Assembly (NCBI GenBank): GCA_030549495.1
Contig: JAUIRK010000897.1
Location: 866,965 to 930,964, forward strand
Origin: Nectonema munidae
Lineage: Eukaryota > Nematomorpha > Nectonematoida > Nectonematidae
Direction: 5' to 3'
DNA: 64,000 bases
Made by a program: the position numbers and the translations under genes
Part shown: positions 24,311-35,885 of the stretch, piece after piece
Position numbering within the stretch: the first letter of the stretch is position 1
Layout of the letters: every line of letters starts with the position of its first letter
Notes under the pieces: generated by a model
Told to the model about the DNA's origin: nothing
The model's database searches: none
Seen by the model: the letters and a program-made list of their open reading frames with translations, nothing else

Positions 24311-27300
24311 TGGTGACAGCGGTGGGATGAAGAGGAAAGATGAGTTTCAGACCTCCAAAGCAATGGCTGCTTGGTGAAAAAGAGATGCTTTCTTCTTTTT
24401 CAAACTGGCATTCCAATATGATGTTTCACCTTTCATTATGCCCAGAGTTTGCGATCTTTTTAGAGTCATCATGGGAACCTAAATCAGTGAAAAATCATGG
24501 GTTTAAAGATGACGAAACTTCTGAGCATGAAATTTTAAGTCTTCAAAAGACCATCACTTTGGAACGAATGCTAGGCTTAATCGCTACTTTTTCCCCACCT
24601 TTATTAAGAAACGATATTCTCAAAAGCAGTACTAGCTTAAATTAGATATGGAAGAGAATAAGAAAATACTATTGTCTCTCTCAAAATGAGGTTAACTTTC
24701 TTAATATATGTAATTTTTCTTTAGAACCCGATGAACGCTATGAGGCATTCGGCTTGGCTATGAGCCAAATTTCGACTCGCATGCCTGAATTAGAAGACAA
24801 GTTTTATGAAAATGGAGTTTTCCTTGGCAAAGTGGATTGCGGAACTTCTCCATATCTTGATGGATACTGTCAACATGTTCCTTTTCGTTTAATAATTGAC
24901 ACTGGGGCAACATCATCAATAATTTCATCTTCCTTTGTTCACAAACTGAATATGTTACCGCTTCGTACTGGACATACAGCTAGATCTGCCGATAAATCAG
25001 TCCTTCCTATTTGTGGAGAAATATCTTTAGACTTGAACATAAAGAATATTGACGTTTCAATTAAAGGCCTTGTGATGGAGAAGATGGACTATGACATTTT
25101 AGGTGGCATTCCTTTCTGCAGAGCAAATGATATAAAAGTTTACATCAAAGATCAACTTATTAGTTTTCGTGGCAGATTGTTTCATTATGGACCAAACGAA
25201 TCATCTGTTTTTCAAAAATCCCATATGGTTAGAACAAAAAAAAACAAGTGTTACTGCCAGGAGACCATATTTTAATCAAAGATAAATCTTTAAAAAAAAT
25301 TCGATGGAGAAATTGCAGTAGAACCAAGTAAAGAAGTAGAGGATTCTGGATTTGATCCATATTTCACAAAAGTTATCGATGACTCTTTTAAAATATCTAA
25401 CTTCAAGGAAGTGCCTATCACATTTAACAAAAATCAACACGTTGCCATGATCTACCAAACCTACAATCCTGAAGTTTCAAGTGCTTTAACTACCGAAGCA
25501 GGTATCTCTTCAAAAGTTTCAATTGATCCTGATGGAATACTCTCGAACAAACAAAAACAAGCGTTTAAAATGCTACATCTAAAGTTCGATAAAGTCTTTT
25601 CCCCTGAATTCAAAGTTTACAATGGTAAGAGTCGAAAAATTTACGCAAGGGTTTTGTTCGGCCCAGTAAAACCAAGATGTGAAAAAGGAAAACTTCCTCA
25701 TTATAATCACTCTACTCTTCAACTACTTCAAAAGGAAGCGGACAAACTGGAAGATCTCGGCGTGTTAGCGAAACCAGAAGACTTGGGGATAACAGTAAAA
25801 TTTGTATCACCTAGCTTCCTTATAAAAAAAAAAGATGGATCAATGAGGTTTGTAACTGCTTTCAATAATTTAAGTCCATACACTACACTTTTACCAACGT
25901 GCTCAATATCATGTGATGACATCCTTAGAAAAATATCTTCTTTTAAGTTCATAACTAAAAGTTTTTTTCAGATTCCATTGGCAAGATCCTCAATGCCATA
26001 TCTTGCGACACTAACTCCATTTAAAGGCATCCGAGTATATACTCGTTCAGCAATGGGTATGCCTGGTTCTTCCGAATTTCTTCAAGAACTAATAAGTAGA
26101 GTTTTTGGCGATTTTCTTCAAGAAGGTTTCTTATCTATTATTGCCGACGATCTTTTTATAGGAGCCAATACGATTGAAGAGCTTCACCAAAATTGGTCAA
26201 AAGTTTTAAAAAGACTTTCAGAAAATGATTTGAGTCTCTCGGCTTCAAAAACTATAATTTCTCCAAAAACAGAAGTAATTTTGGGTTGGAAATGGACAAA
26301 AGGTACAATCACGCCTTCTAACCATAAAGTCTCCTCTTTAGCAAACATTGAAAAACCATCCACTTGCTCATCCATGCGCTCCTTTTTAGGAGCATACAGA
26401 GCTATATCCAGATGCATTCCAAGGTATTCCACAGTTCTATCTCCTTTGGAATCAGCGATCAAAGGATTGGATGGAAAGCAAAAAATTGTTTGGGATGAAG
26501 ATTTACAAATTTCATTCAAGACTGCACAAAATTTATTAAAATCAGCAGAAGTTCTAACACTCCCTAGAAAATCGGACAGGCTTACAATTACAGTGGATGC
26601 GTCTCCAATGAATAAAGGACTTGGAGCAACTCTTCTTATTGATAGAAATGGTGACCAAAAACTAGCTGAGTTCTTCAGTTTCAAATTAAAAGATCATCAA
26701 TTAAAATGGTTTCCATGCGAGCTCGAAGCCTTAGCAATATCCACCGCAATAAAGCATTTTTCTCCAATTATAAAAGACTCAATTTTTACGACAAAAGTTT
26801 TAACCGACTCAAAACCGTGTGTTGATGCTTATCAAAGATTAAAAAAAGGACATTTTTCTTCTTCAGCAAGAGTTTCTTCATTTTTATCTACACTTAGCGG
26901 TGCTAATATTGAAATATATCACATAAAAGGTTCAGAAAATATGGCAAGCGACTTCTCTTCTCGTAACCCTAACTCTTGTTATGAGAAAAACTGCCAAATC
27001 TGCAACTTTGTTCAAGATTCCATATCTTCAATTGTCAATACAATAAAAATTGATGATGTCCTTCAAGGGAGAATGAAAATGCCATTTACGAACAAACTCA
27101 CGTGGTCTGCTTTACAAAAAAGGTGTTATATTTTAAGAAAAGTTTTTGCACACTTAAAGAATGGAACAAGCCCATCAAAAAAGGAGAAGTGCACTAGAGT
27201 TAAGAGATTACTCGGTATAGCTACAATAGATAGAAATGGTATCATAGTTACTAAAGGCGATGCAGCAAAACAACTCATCATAATTCCAGATACTTTCCTT

Positions 27301-28459
27301 CCAGGTATTCTTCATTCTCTACACCTTCAGTTTAACCATCCTGCGAAAACACAGTTGAAGCGTCTTTTTGATCGTTTTTTTATGGCTTATACAGTGAGAA
27401 ACTAATCAATAGTATTGATGAAGCATGCAGTATTTGTCGTTCTATTAAGTACATGCCAAAAAATCTCTTGAAGCAAGCCCCTGCCTTAAGAGGATCAAAG
27501 CCTGGACAAGTATTTTATGCAGATGTTATCAGAAGAAATGATCAAAAAATTTTCGTTTTGAGAGAAACATTTTCCAGTTTTACAACAGCTTCTCTCCTTG
27601 AAAGTGAGAAAATAGAAGACATCAGAACAGCAATTATACTCAACTCTTCTTTTATTAGGTGTGATAATTGCAAAATACGAACTGATGCAAGTACTTCTTT
27701 TCAAAGCCTTCAAAAAGACCCCTTGCTAAAAGAATTGGGGATTGAAGTTGAAATTGGTCACATATAAAAAACAAGAACTCAAACTGCTTTGTAGACAAAG
27801 CTATTCAAGAACTAGAAACAAGCATTTTAAAGATGTTTCCTGAAAAAGTTAAAATAACCAATGTGGATTTACAACTAGCAATCAGGAGCATCAATCTTCT
27901 TATACGGAGGCAAAACCTATCTGCAAAAGAAATCCTTTTTAGAAGAAATCACTTTACAGACGAACAAATTCATTTCAACGATAAATGTTTCTTTGAAGAG
28001 CAGCAGAACTTAGCTAACAAGACCAGATTTTCAAAGTGTTCAAAATTTTCAAAGGAAGATTCCAAAATTCATAATTTTGAAATTGGAGATTTAGTATACC
28101 TAAAAGAAGAAAAAAGTAAGATCAAGATAAGTTCAAGGATTTAGTTGAAGATGACGATACAGAAGATGAAAATACGAAAGAGGTACCTTTGGAGACAAGC
28201 AAAGAAGACTTTGACTTGAACGACGGCGGTCAACAATATAACCATTCAGAATTACCGGAAAGGCATCCAAAGTCGTTTGAAGATATGATGAATGGTAGGA
28301 GACATTCCGATAATTCTATCCAAAAAAGCAAAAGTCAGACAGACTCAAAGGGAGATGAGAAAGAAAGAGATGACTCTTTACAAAAGAATAACTCCAGAAG
28401 CCAACGATGTAGAAATCCCCCTAAATGGCTACAAGATTACGAGAGAGAGTAAAAGGGAA

Positions 28460-28693
28460 GCGCCAGCAGGCTCTCATTACGACAACGTACTTGTGTGTAT
28501 CTTACGCTCATACTGCACTATCGAAAGTCAAGGCTATCTCTCCTCTCATTAATAATAGCCTAACGTTGCCATTAGTACTGTACTTACTTGAAGGCCAGGA
28601 TACACTATAAATACTCACTCATGTTTCACTTAAGACATCACTTCTCTCTTTGCTTTCTAATAAACTTCACCTATTCTTGTCTCTTTATTGTCG
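28460..28693 (+). repeat. right LTR of the gypsy-type element
   Basis: 234 bp, the same as the left LTR base for base by eye, preceded by a purine-rich AGAGAGAGTAAAAGGGA tract. Recognisable piggyBac coding sequence resumes right after it. Confidence 0.85.
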
Positions 28694-28939
28694 CTGGGTA
28701 CACCAATTCAAGGCCCAATTTCATCAAAAAAATTGCTCATAAAAATATTTTTGCTAGATTCAACAATGGGCATGTTTACAGCTACTCGAATTGAAATTCA
28801 TCCAAAAAAAGCGTCGCCAATACATTTAAAATGTAAAGAGGGTGAATGAAGTCATCCAGGCGTTGAACATGTGACAAATGCGATAAAAAAATATGTTTAA
28901 GGCACAAATTTAGTCTTTGTAGAAATTGTTTATAAAATA

Positions 28940-30483
28940 AAATTTTACCTTTCTCTATCTCTCAATTTTTTTGCCAGAAGCCTTCCAATCTTCATTTTTT
29001 ATTCAAAAAACAAGAAATTTATACTTCTATACTTTATTTGTGATATCTCTGAAAATAAATGTTTTGGTGCCTATTCGAAATATCTGACTTTGATTCTGGG
29101 CTACAATTGTAGTAAGGTGGTCGGCCTGGCTAGAAACTAAAAATATGTGGTTCAATGAGGATTAATACAATTGACAATATTTTACCTTAAGAGAAAACAG
29201 AATATCAAAAAATAAAGGACCCAAAAAAATTGTTTTTCGACAATCCTCTTTGAAATATTCTACTTTCAATGTTATAATTAGATTGAAATTATCTTTACAA
29301 TTTGCGTTAAATTTAATCACTTTATCAAAGGCATAATTTTTTTTAATTCAAGCAAAGTTAACATATATTTTATCTCTCCATTTTTGAATTGTCAAGGTTT
29401 TAATGTAAGTAAGAAACTTTGTTAAAAGCTTTATTTGATACTTTCTTGCTTAAATTTTTATTCAGTTTAACGACTACTGTACTTTTTACTTCAAAAAAGT
29501 AGTTTTTGAAGAATCCTCACTCTGCCACCTCAGATTACTTTCGATAATTTACACTTTCACGCATCAGAGTTATTTTCTTCAATGGGTTTTATAACCACTT
29601 TTTTAAGGTTGTTTAGTCTCTCATTTATACTTATAGAGATATTGAAATTTTGAATCAATTCTTTAATCTTTACTTTTATTGCATTTTTATTTAAAGAATC
29701 AATTGAATCTTTCAATCTCTTTAAAGAGTTAACCAACACAGTTGAATCCATAAGACCGACAATAGGGATTATATCAATAATATTATAATGGCTTGAAACA
29801 ATATTATATTATAAGAATTATTGAAATAATCTTATAAATAATATTATACGAAGACTGTACAATTTTAGAAATGAAACAAACAAAAAATATAAAATAAAGT
29901 AGCTTATTTCTCAGAAGAAGTTTTCCGCCATTATTGCTTTCGATTATTTACTTGATAGAGAAAGAAAAAAAGTATAATGTTATAGTTTGTAATTTGTTTG
30001 ATGCGCCACCATACAGTACCAGATCTACCAAGTGCAGGGCCTATAAAGCAGATCGATTAAATTTACAAATGATAGTCAGGAAGTAAAAATTTTTTAATAA
30101 AATTGATCTAGATTCTACAAAAATGATAAAAACCATAAAATTTAAAAAAAAAATAGTTTTTTTCGACGCATTTTTCAACTAAGCGCGGGGCCTGTAGCAG
30201 CTGCTACATCTGCTACTATGTTAAACCGGAAATGCCACCATACATAAACCACCTATGCTAGTTTACAGACAACCGCACATTACCCGGCAAAATATTTTAT
30301 AATGTATAAATATTTTTGTATATATACAGAGAGAGAGAGACGCACACGTAGAGGGCGATGTGATTTTTAAAAATGGTTTTCGCATCCACAATAAAAAATT
30401 TTAAATGCTAACTTAATAATTAATATATCGTGAACCAATATATTTTGGGAATGTACGTTCCTCTAGTATTGGCATTTACAAAA
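28940..30483. other. non-coding AT-rich DNA
   Basis: No gene recognised; the 64-codon minus-strand frame at 29557-29751 matches nothing. A stretch at 30243-30280 resembles the 5' leader of the LINE at 20.6 kb (shared TGCTAGTTTACAGACA then CCGCAC) and may be a fragment of a related copy. Confidence 0.45.
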
Positions 30484-30584
30484 TTATGGTAAGAAGAGGT
30501 ATCGGAATCGGTAAATTACAATAAAAATATATAGGCATCGGTCCCGGTATTAGCTAAAATAGTGGAATCTGTACATCCCTAATC
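30484..30584 (-). mobile_element. hAT-like terminus, fragment
   Basis: On the minus strand this reads TAGGGATGTACAGATTCCAC and continues into GGTACCGAT-type repeated words ending near ATTCCGATACC. It resembles TAGGGATGTACCGGTACCG-type tips of some hAT elements. Only one end is seen and there is no coding sequence. Confidence 0.4.
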
Positions 30585-30852
30585 ATTATATATATCTACA
30601 AGAAAAAAATAAAAAAAGATTTTTGTTTTGAGTCATGAAAATGTAAAGAAAAGTAAAAACGAAAATGATTCTACAAACTGTAGAAGTGAAATAAATTTGG
30701 CGTTGATATTATAGATCATATAGCAAGAATTTACAAAACTAAAGCGTCTTCAAGAAGATAACATCAGGGATACCAAGTGGGAAAGTTTGGGAAGCGGGAG
30801 ATTTTCTAAAAAAAATCGGGGATATGCTAACTCAAAAATTTTTTCAAAATTG

Positions 30853-31056
30853 AGTAACAAATGGTTGGTTGGAGATATCAAAGCAATTTCAGCCATACGG
30901 CTGGCTATATGCTCGCATTATGCTTAAGATGGTTAATCACAATTTTTGTGAATTTGTTTTTATGAGTTGGAAGCCTTGGGGGTCGAACCCCTGACCTTCA
31001 ACTTTTAAGCTGAGAGATACACCCTAACAACCATTGAGGCTCAAGTAACAAATGGT
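30853..31056 (-). mobile_element. tRNA-derived SINE, family 2, copy A, 13-bp target duplication
   Basis: A 178-bp insertion (30866-31043) bounded by AGTAACAAATGGT at 30853-30865 and 31044-31056. Read on the minus strand, the head GCCTCAATGGTTGTTAGGG and the B box GGGGTTCGACCCCC form a tRNA-like polymerase III promoter. The body includes AGCATAATGCGAGCATATAG and ends TATCTCCAACCAACC. Body sequence recurs at 47458-47550 and 57275-57405. The tRNA-like head has lost canonical cloverleaf pairing, so this is a retroposon and not a tRNA gene. Confidence 0.8.
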
Positions 31057-31239
31057 GCATTTTGATAAAATTAAAAAAAAATAGGAAATTAAACAACTGA
31101 ATTTTTTATTATTTTTTGAAGCAATACAAGATAAATTGATTAATGAACAGCAAATCAATCATATTGGTAGAGCATAAAATTTTATTTTAGTTAATAAACA
31201 ACAAAGCAAAACTTTATTGTTTTTATGAATGAAAATAAT

Positions 31240-31540
31240 TATAGGCCCACGTGACTTTTTTTTTTAGCTTTTTTTATATAGCTCAGTACGGAGAAAATTT
31301 GTAGCATAAAAATATGATTCTAGACAAGCCAATTTTACTGTTAAAGAGATGACAGCGTACCATCAAGAGCATTCGGCCTATATATTGTCTTGTTTTTTGT
31401 TATCAAAGAAAATACTCTTTCCTCCTCAGCATTTGAATGTGGTGAAGTCAGAACTGCTCTTGCCACTCTGGATAAAAGTGAGAATTGAACTTTTCCTTCA
31501 ATAGTTTTTTCTCAGAAAAATAACTCCAAATGACATCCAT
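31240..31540 (-). pseudogene. hAT transposase C-terminal dimerisation region
   Basis: The minus-strand translation reads LLSRVARAVLTSPHSNAEEE then RVFSLITKNKT and LDGTLSSLLTVKLACLES. This is the hAT C-terminal dimerisation motif (PHSNAxxERVFS). Just before it comes IWSYFSEKK-like sequence in another frame. It joins to the array at about 31545. The N-terminal half of apparently the same gene is at 32196-32880. Confidence 0.7.
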
Positions 31541-31544
31541 TCGG

Positions 31545-32205
31545 TATTTTTTTATAAAAATGAATCAAACTTGTCAAAAATTGATTGATATTTGACAGCT
31601 CAACTAAAAAAAGAAACTTTTATTTTAAATGGGTATACAAATTTTTTACATATATACCCATTTTCAAGTGTGCTGAACACAATGGTCACGTTTATTATTT
31701 TTTTAAAATCAACCACATCTGTCAAAAAATTGATTGATATATGACAGCTCAACTAAAAAAAGAAACTTTTAGTTTAAATGGTTATATAAAGTTTTTGCAC
31801 ATATATACCCATTTTCAAGGGTGCTGAACACGATGGTCACGTTTATTTTTTTTTAAATCAAGCAACCTGTTAAAAAATTGATTGATATATGACAGCTCCA
31901 ATAAAAAAGAAACTTTTAGTTTAAATGGTTATACAGAGTTTTTTTACACATATATATCCATTTTCAAATGTGCTGAACATGATGGTAATGTTTATTTTTT
32001 TAAAAAATCAATCAAATTGGTCAAAAATTGATTGATATATGACAGCTCAACTAAAAAAAAGAAAGTTTGAATGGTTATACAAAGTTTTTTTTACACATAT
32101 ATACCCATTTTCAAGTGTGCTAAACACGATGGTCACGTTTATTTTTTTTTAAAAATCAACAAAACCTGTCAAAAAATTGATTGATATATGACAGCTCAAC
32201 TGAAA
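31545..32205. repeat. tandem array, period about 149 bp, about 4.4 units
   Basis: The word TGACAGCTCAACTAAAAAAA (or close variants) begins at 31593, 31742, 31890, 32040 and 32189, giving spacings of 149, 148, 150 and 149. Each unit also carries CCCATTTTCAAGTGTGCTGA and ATGGTCACGTTTATT, plus a CTGTCA...TGACAG inverted pair around AAAAATTGATTGATATA. The array lies exactly between two halves of a hAT transposase. Related units occur at 47.65 and 58.8 kb. Confidence 0.9.
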
Positions 32206-32880
32206 AAAGAAAGCCTGTTTTCCCATGGCACTTCGTGTAATGCTAATGCATCTTCCATTTTAGAGAAAATTGTTTCAGCAGTACCTGCCGTTTTTCCAGT
32301 AGTCAAGCACATGTCTAGCAGTTCAGTAACAACATAACGCTTGTTAATATCAAAAACACGAATAGTTAAGGCATTCATCTTTTCAATACCGTTGTCACTT
32401 GACCCATCTATTCCAAGAGCAAACAGCTTTTTCTCAATAGAAATTACGTTTTCTCTGTAATATGGCGCTGGTGTACCGTTGATTATGCTTGTAGTTTTTG
32501 TCCAGACTGACGAATATGATCTTGGAATCGAGCTGTCAGGGAATATACCTTTGAACAAAGGGCCTAGGTGGTCAGATACAGCTATTGGTAGATCGTGGTG
32601 AATTAAAAAATTTGCGACTTTCAATTCAGCTTTGATAACCTGGCTATCAGATTGAGGTACGAATCCCAGCTTAGGCCATGATTGCAGGGCTTTGGCTATA
32701 GTTTTGTGTGTGTTGGATGTGCCTTTCAATGTCATCTTTTCCTTGATGACCACAATTAAAAATTCGCTGACATACATTACACCTATAACTATGGACATCT
32801 TCACTTACACGAGAAATAAAAGGATATATCTTTGTCGATTCTTCTTGAAACTTGCTTTTATATTGGTAAGATCCTTTTTA
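32196..32880 (-). pseudogene. hAT transposase N-terminal half with BED zinc finger
   Basis: The 202-codon open frame includes ALQSWPKLGFVPQSDSQVIK, AELKVANFLIHHDLPIAVSD, FALGIDGSSDNGIEKMNAL and VVTELLDMCLTTGKTAGTAE, the conserved order of a BED-finger hAT transposase; the first catalytic Asp is in GIDGSSD. A BED finger (YRCNVCQRIFNCGHQGKDDI then ERHIQHTQ) lies at about 32740-32830 in a different frame, so a frameshift separates it. The frame stops where the ~150-bp array begins, after ALHEVPWEN. The central region with the remaining catalytic residues is absent. Confidence 0.75.
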
Positions 32881-32904
32881 TTTAGTCATCTTCTTCTTGT
32901 CTCT

Positions 32905-33700
32905 ACATGAGAATCAATAGTTGAACTCATTATAAATTACTGCAATGAGAAAAACATGTGATTTACAAAAAAAGTGAAAGATTGCAAAAAGTTGCGTGAA
33001 AATTGCTTTAAAAACATGAAATTTAACTTTAATTTTATAAAAAAACAGATAGTTTTTAAAATTATTTTATCAAAAAAATATGCCAATTTTAATTTCATAT
33101 AGATATTTAAAAAAAATAGAAAAAATTTGGTTTTTTATATGAAGAGTCCTCATCATTATTATTTAATTAATCTAAAAAAAAGAACAAGTAGACTGCTAAA
33201 ATAGTTTGATAAATGCTTGTAAGCCTATAATCAGTATAAACATGAGTTTAGCTAAGCTAGACAAGTGCTTATATCGAAAATAGACTGTATATTAAAAAAA
33301 TGCTCTTACCTATTTATTATTAATTTTGAAATGATATTTAAAAGATTTGAAAACTCAAAAGTGAAAACATAAAATAGTGATGTATAAAGCACAGCAATGT
33401 AATAACGCACATCTGTTTACTTAGTGAATCATTTACTTTAGTCGATACAGACTAGCAAAACAACACACCATCAATTTTGTAATACTGGAATTTTTATCAA
33501 ACTTTCTCGTAGCAAAAAAAAACATTCATCAAAATCAAGATAAATGTAGTGTGTGTGTGTGTGTGCTTCGATTGAAGCATTAATTTTATACTTGACATGG
33601 CATACATGTTTTTGATTCCTATTTTAGTATTCTTATTAACAAATTATTACAATTCTGAGGCAAGTTTTCTCTCTTTTTCAGTTTAGAAAAAAAATTTTAC
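32905..33700. other. 5' part of the decayed hAT, non-coding
   Basis: AT-rich with no recognisable coding. A GT microsatellite of about 17 bases lies at 33549-33565. Confidence 0.5.
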
Positions 33701-33829
33701 CGAGTCAAAATGCGGGTGATTTCAAAGTTAAAGCGGGATAGTGTGAGACTGAGGCTGATTGCGTGAGTCCTCGGACAAATGCGGGAGACTTAGCATATCT
33801 GTGCACTAGGGTGATTCATAAAAAAAAAA

Positions 33830-34284
33830 TTTTGACATAATAATACAGTGTATTGTAAAAACGTTGGGTACAGCTTTCTTCAAATATGCCATAAAGCCTG
33901 TGTAACGAACGACCTATCATCGAGAGAGGGCCGTCTGTTGCACATGCAATAATATTGGTCATTGGTATTTCTCTTTGTTTGAAAAATTGTTTAACAATTC
34001 GAAACACTGATTCCCCTTTTGTGTCTGTTTCAACCTCCTCTCACAGCGCTGCCTCAAACTGTACTGAAGCACTGTTCAAAAAACGGCTACGCGAGGCACA
34101 GAATTCTTGCCATTTGGCAATCGCGGGTGACGTGTTAAATGTGTAAATAAAATGTTGGTTGGGTTAAATAAATACGCCCCTTTTTCGTTCCTATCGTCCC
34201 CCTAGCGCTCATAATTTATTATCGACCCCTGATTTCGTAAAATCGCGCCTAATGGGACGATATCGCCCATTTTGGGAACCGCTG
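33830..34284 (-). mobile_element. 5' end fragment of a second hAT element (ZBED type)
   Basis: On the minus strand, the tip CAGCGGTTCCCAAAATGGGC starts at 34284 and is followed, after a GC-rich leader, by transposase sequence FCASRSRFLNSASVQFEAAL, then FRIVKQFFKQREIPMTNIIA and CATDGPLSMIGRS (about 33910-33960), with stops and frame changes. ATDGxPSM is a conserved catalytic-Asp block of ZBED-like hAT transposases. The 3' part is missing; the fragment breaks off near 33830 next to the end of the 30.8-33.8 kb hAT. Confidence 0.65.
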
Positions 34285-34379
34285 GAGTAGATGATGTAAC
34301 AATTTCACTAGTACTGGTGAAACCGTAAAAAGATAGCAAGTTTCGAGTAGATAAACGAGTAAATTAATTTTGGCTTGTA

Positions 34380-35885
34380 ATTACCATACACTTATCGGCT
34401 AAAAGTAAAGCTAGATGTCTTATAAAACATTTTTTCCTCCTTTTACAACTGGAGGATACGCACTCGAATCGTTTGCCTTCATAATCACCCAGCTATTATT
34501 AGCAGCAATGCTAAGAAAGTTTGTGAAAATAGAAACTGGCCATCGTCTCGATGCTTTATAACAACTATAATCTCTAACCATCTTGTTGATAACATCAACT
34601 CCTCGCTTATCTTTATTATAGTCTAGGATTGTTTGAGCTTTTTTTTGGTCCTAACGTATGAATTCTTGAAAGATGTTGACTAGACAACACATAAACAAGC
34701 TTAATTTTTTTTGGAATGTTTCTACGAAATGTAAATTGTCAACGAGGAACTTTGTGTAAATAAAAATCTACTCTCACATTCACTCAATTCCAAACCTTTC
34801 AAATGTTCTGGCCGTATAATATGTGGCATGGACATTCTATTGCTTCTAACAGTACCACAAATCTTATAGTTTTTACTTTTAGCCCACTCACACAATTCAT
34901 GATACATAAAAAACCGATCTACATAAATGCCGGAGCCAGAGGGTAAACAAGGAAAAGAAACCAATCTTTTTGACAATATTAGCTGATTTAAAATATTCCC
35001 TATCCAATAGGCTATTCTGATATACTTCACCGGAAAAAAACATAAAAACTGGTTGAGTCAACGAAGTGGTATACTTTCATTCCATACCTAACTGGCTTAG
35101 AGCGGTCCTAGACTTTGATAGGTGATCTCCCTCTATAATTGACACGTTGAGCATCAATAGTTGGACAGATAGTTGATGACCAATACTTATGATAATAATT
35201 AAAAAAAAAATTGAATGCATCTTACCGGTGCCAATTTATCTGAAATATTCCTTTCTCTCCTTGAATCAAGTCTTAATGAAGTGCGGGTGAGAATAAATAC
35301 GTCCCTACTAATTGCAGCTTTCGAAAAAGGAGTTCCATATTTTTCTGAACAAAGATTCTTGACACCCATCTGTTGGTCTTTCGATTGACCGATATACAAG
35401 ATACACGTGAAGTAAGCATATACAAATGTTTCATATACATTTCTGAAGTTTTCAAATAAGCCATTTGAATTTTTACAAAAAAAAACACACCCTTTTTGTA
35501 CGTATGAGCCTAAGAAAATTTTTACCTGTAGTTCTCTATAATTCTTTCTCTAGTGCATACATAAATATGGTTCATCATACTCTCACTGAAAAAAGACTGA
35601 AAATTTTCACCGGATCTTTCAGATTTTTAGCACCACCTTTTGGACCTGGGGTAGAAGAAATGATGTTGCTTGATGATCTTCTTCCTTGAACTTCTTTTGA
35701 TCCCTAAAAAAACTCTGTTCCATCTGGCGCTCTCTGTGAGTTTTTTTCTCCCTCTTTTATTTCTTGATCTTCTTCACTGGAATTTGAACCCATGCGTTCA
35801 CAACTTTGGGAAAGATATCTGAACCAGAAGTTTCTCCTTCAAGACGAATACTTGTATCGAAGCTTGAAGAGCTCATGGCACAAAA
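34380..35885 (-). pseudogene. piggyBac transposase remnant, heavily decayed
   Basis: Minus-strand homology in several frames. From the N-terminal side: MSSSSFDTSIRLEGETSGSD (about 35880), ISRDVFILTRTSLRLDSRRE then RNISDKLAPVR (about 35310-35225), IYVDRFFMYHELCEWAKSKN then YKICGTVRSNR (about 34935-34850; second catalytic Asp) and DYNKDKRGVDVINKMVRDYS then CYKASRRWP (about 34630-34550; third Asp). It has many stops and frameshifts. It is a different lineage from the intact copy at 61-63 kb and lies in the opposite orientation to the one at 23 kb. No terminal repeats were identified. Confidence 0.75.

Larger units (their letters stand above)
24077..28693 (+). mobile_element. Ty3/gypsy-type LTR retrotransposon, broken but young
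   Basis: Two 234-bp LTRs (24077-24310 and 28460-28693), identical by eye, enclose a 4.1-kb interior. Parts in order: primer-binding-site-like TGGTGACAGCGGTGGG right after the left LTR, a gag-like region (about 24.3-24.7 kb), an aspartic protease with IIDTGATSSII (about 24.9 kb), reverse transcriptase with a FIADD-like IIADDLFIG (about 26.14 kb), RNase H (about 26.6-26.9 kb), integrase (about 27.4-28.1 kb) and a purine-rich tract before the right LTR. Reverse transcriptase before integrase is the Ty3/gypsy order. The coding region is broken in several places. LTR identity indicates a recent insertion into the older piggyBac remnant. No clear target duplication was seen. Confidence 0.85.
22810..28935 (+). 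pseudogene. piggyBac transposase remnant, interrupted by an LTR element
   Basis: An acidic N-terminal segment (22810-23004) precedes a body with SWNRFKDFVSMLSLDDRSNR (about 23310), YMPQKPAKFGAKIFWLCDSA (about 23522), NVYLDRFFGSFDLC (about 23647; second catalytic Asp) and FKGGVDIMDQRVGNFTCRRK (about 23937; third Asp). The first catalytic Asp region (normally TIDE after SENL) has changed and the frame shifts there, so it is inactive. The gypsy element (24077-28693) splits it after NSYLIMKKT. Past the right LTR, YTNSRPNFIKKIAH resumes, and a cysteine-rich tail with CDKCDKKICLRHKF and CRNC (about 28870-28930) is present with frame changes. Terminal repeats were not found. Confidence 0.75.
30765..33803 (-). 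mobile_element. decayed hAT element carrying a SINE and a tandem array
   Basis: The left tip CAGGGATACCAAGTGGGA (30765) and the right tip, reading CACAGATATGCTAAGTCTCC on the minus strand from 33803, form an imperfect inverted pair of a type common in hAT elements. Inside, on the minus strand, are a BED zinc finger and transposase N-terminal half (32196-32880) and a transposase C-terminal dimerisation region (about 31240-31540). The central catalytic part is missing and a ~150-bp-period array (31545-32205) lies in its place. A SINE (30866-31043) is inserted in the 3' part. No 8-bp duplication is visible at the ends, so the element is old or its ends have drifted. Confidence 0.6.

Noticed and set aside
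30866-31043. possible tRNA gene with a good B box
   Set aside because: The cloverleaf does not close properly and the sequence continues into a SINE body found at two other places, with a 13-bp target duplication.
31545-32205. CRISPR-like regular repeat
   Set aside because: The whole ~149-bp unit is repeated without unique spacers and the context is a eukaryotic transposon.
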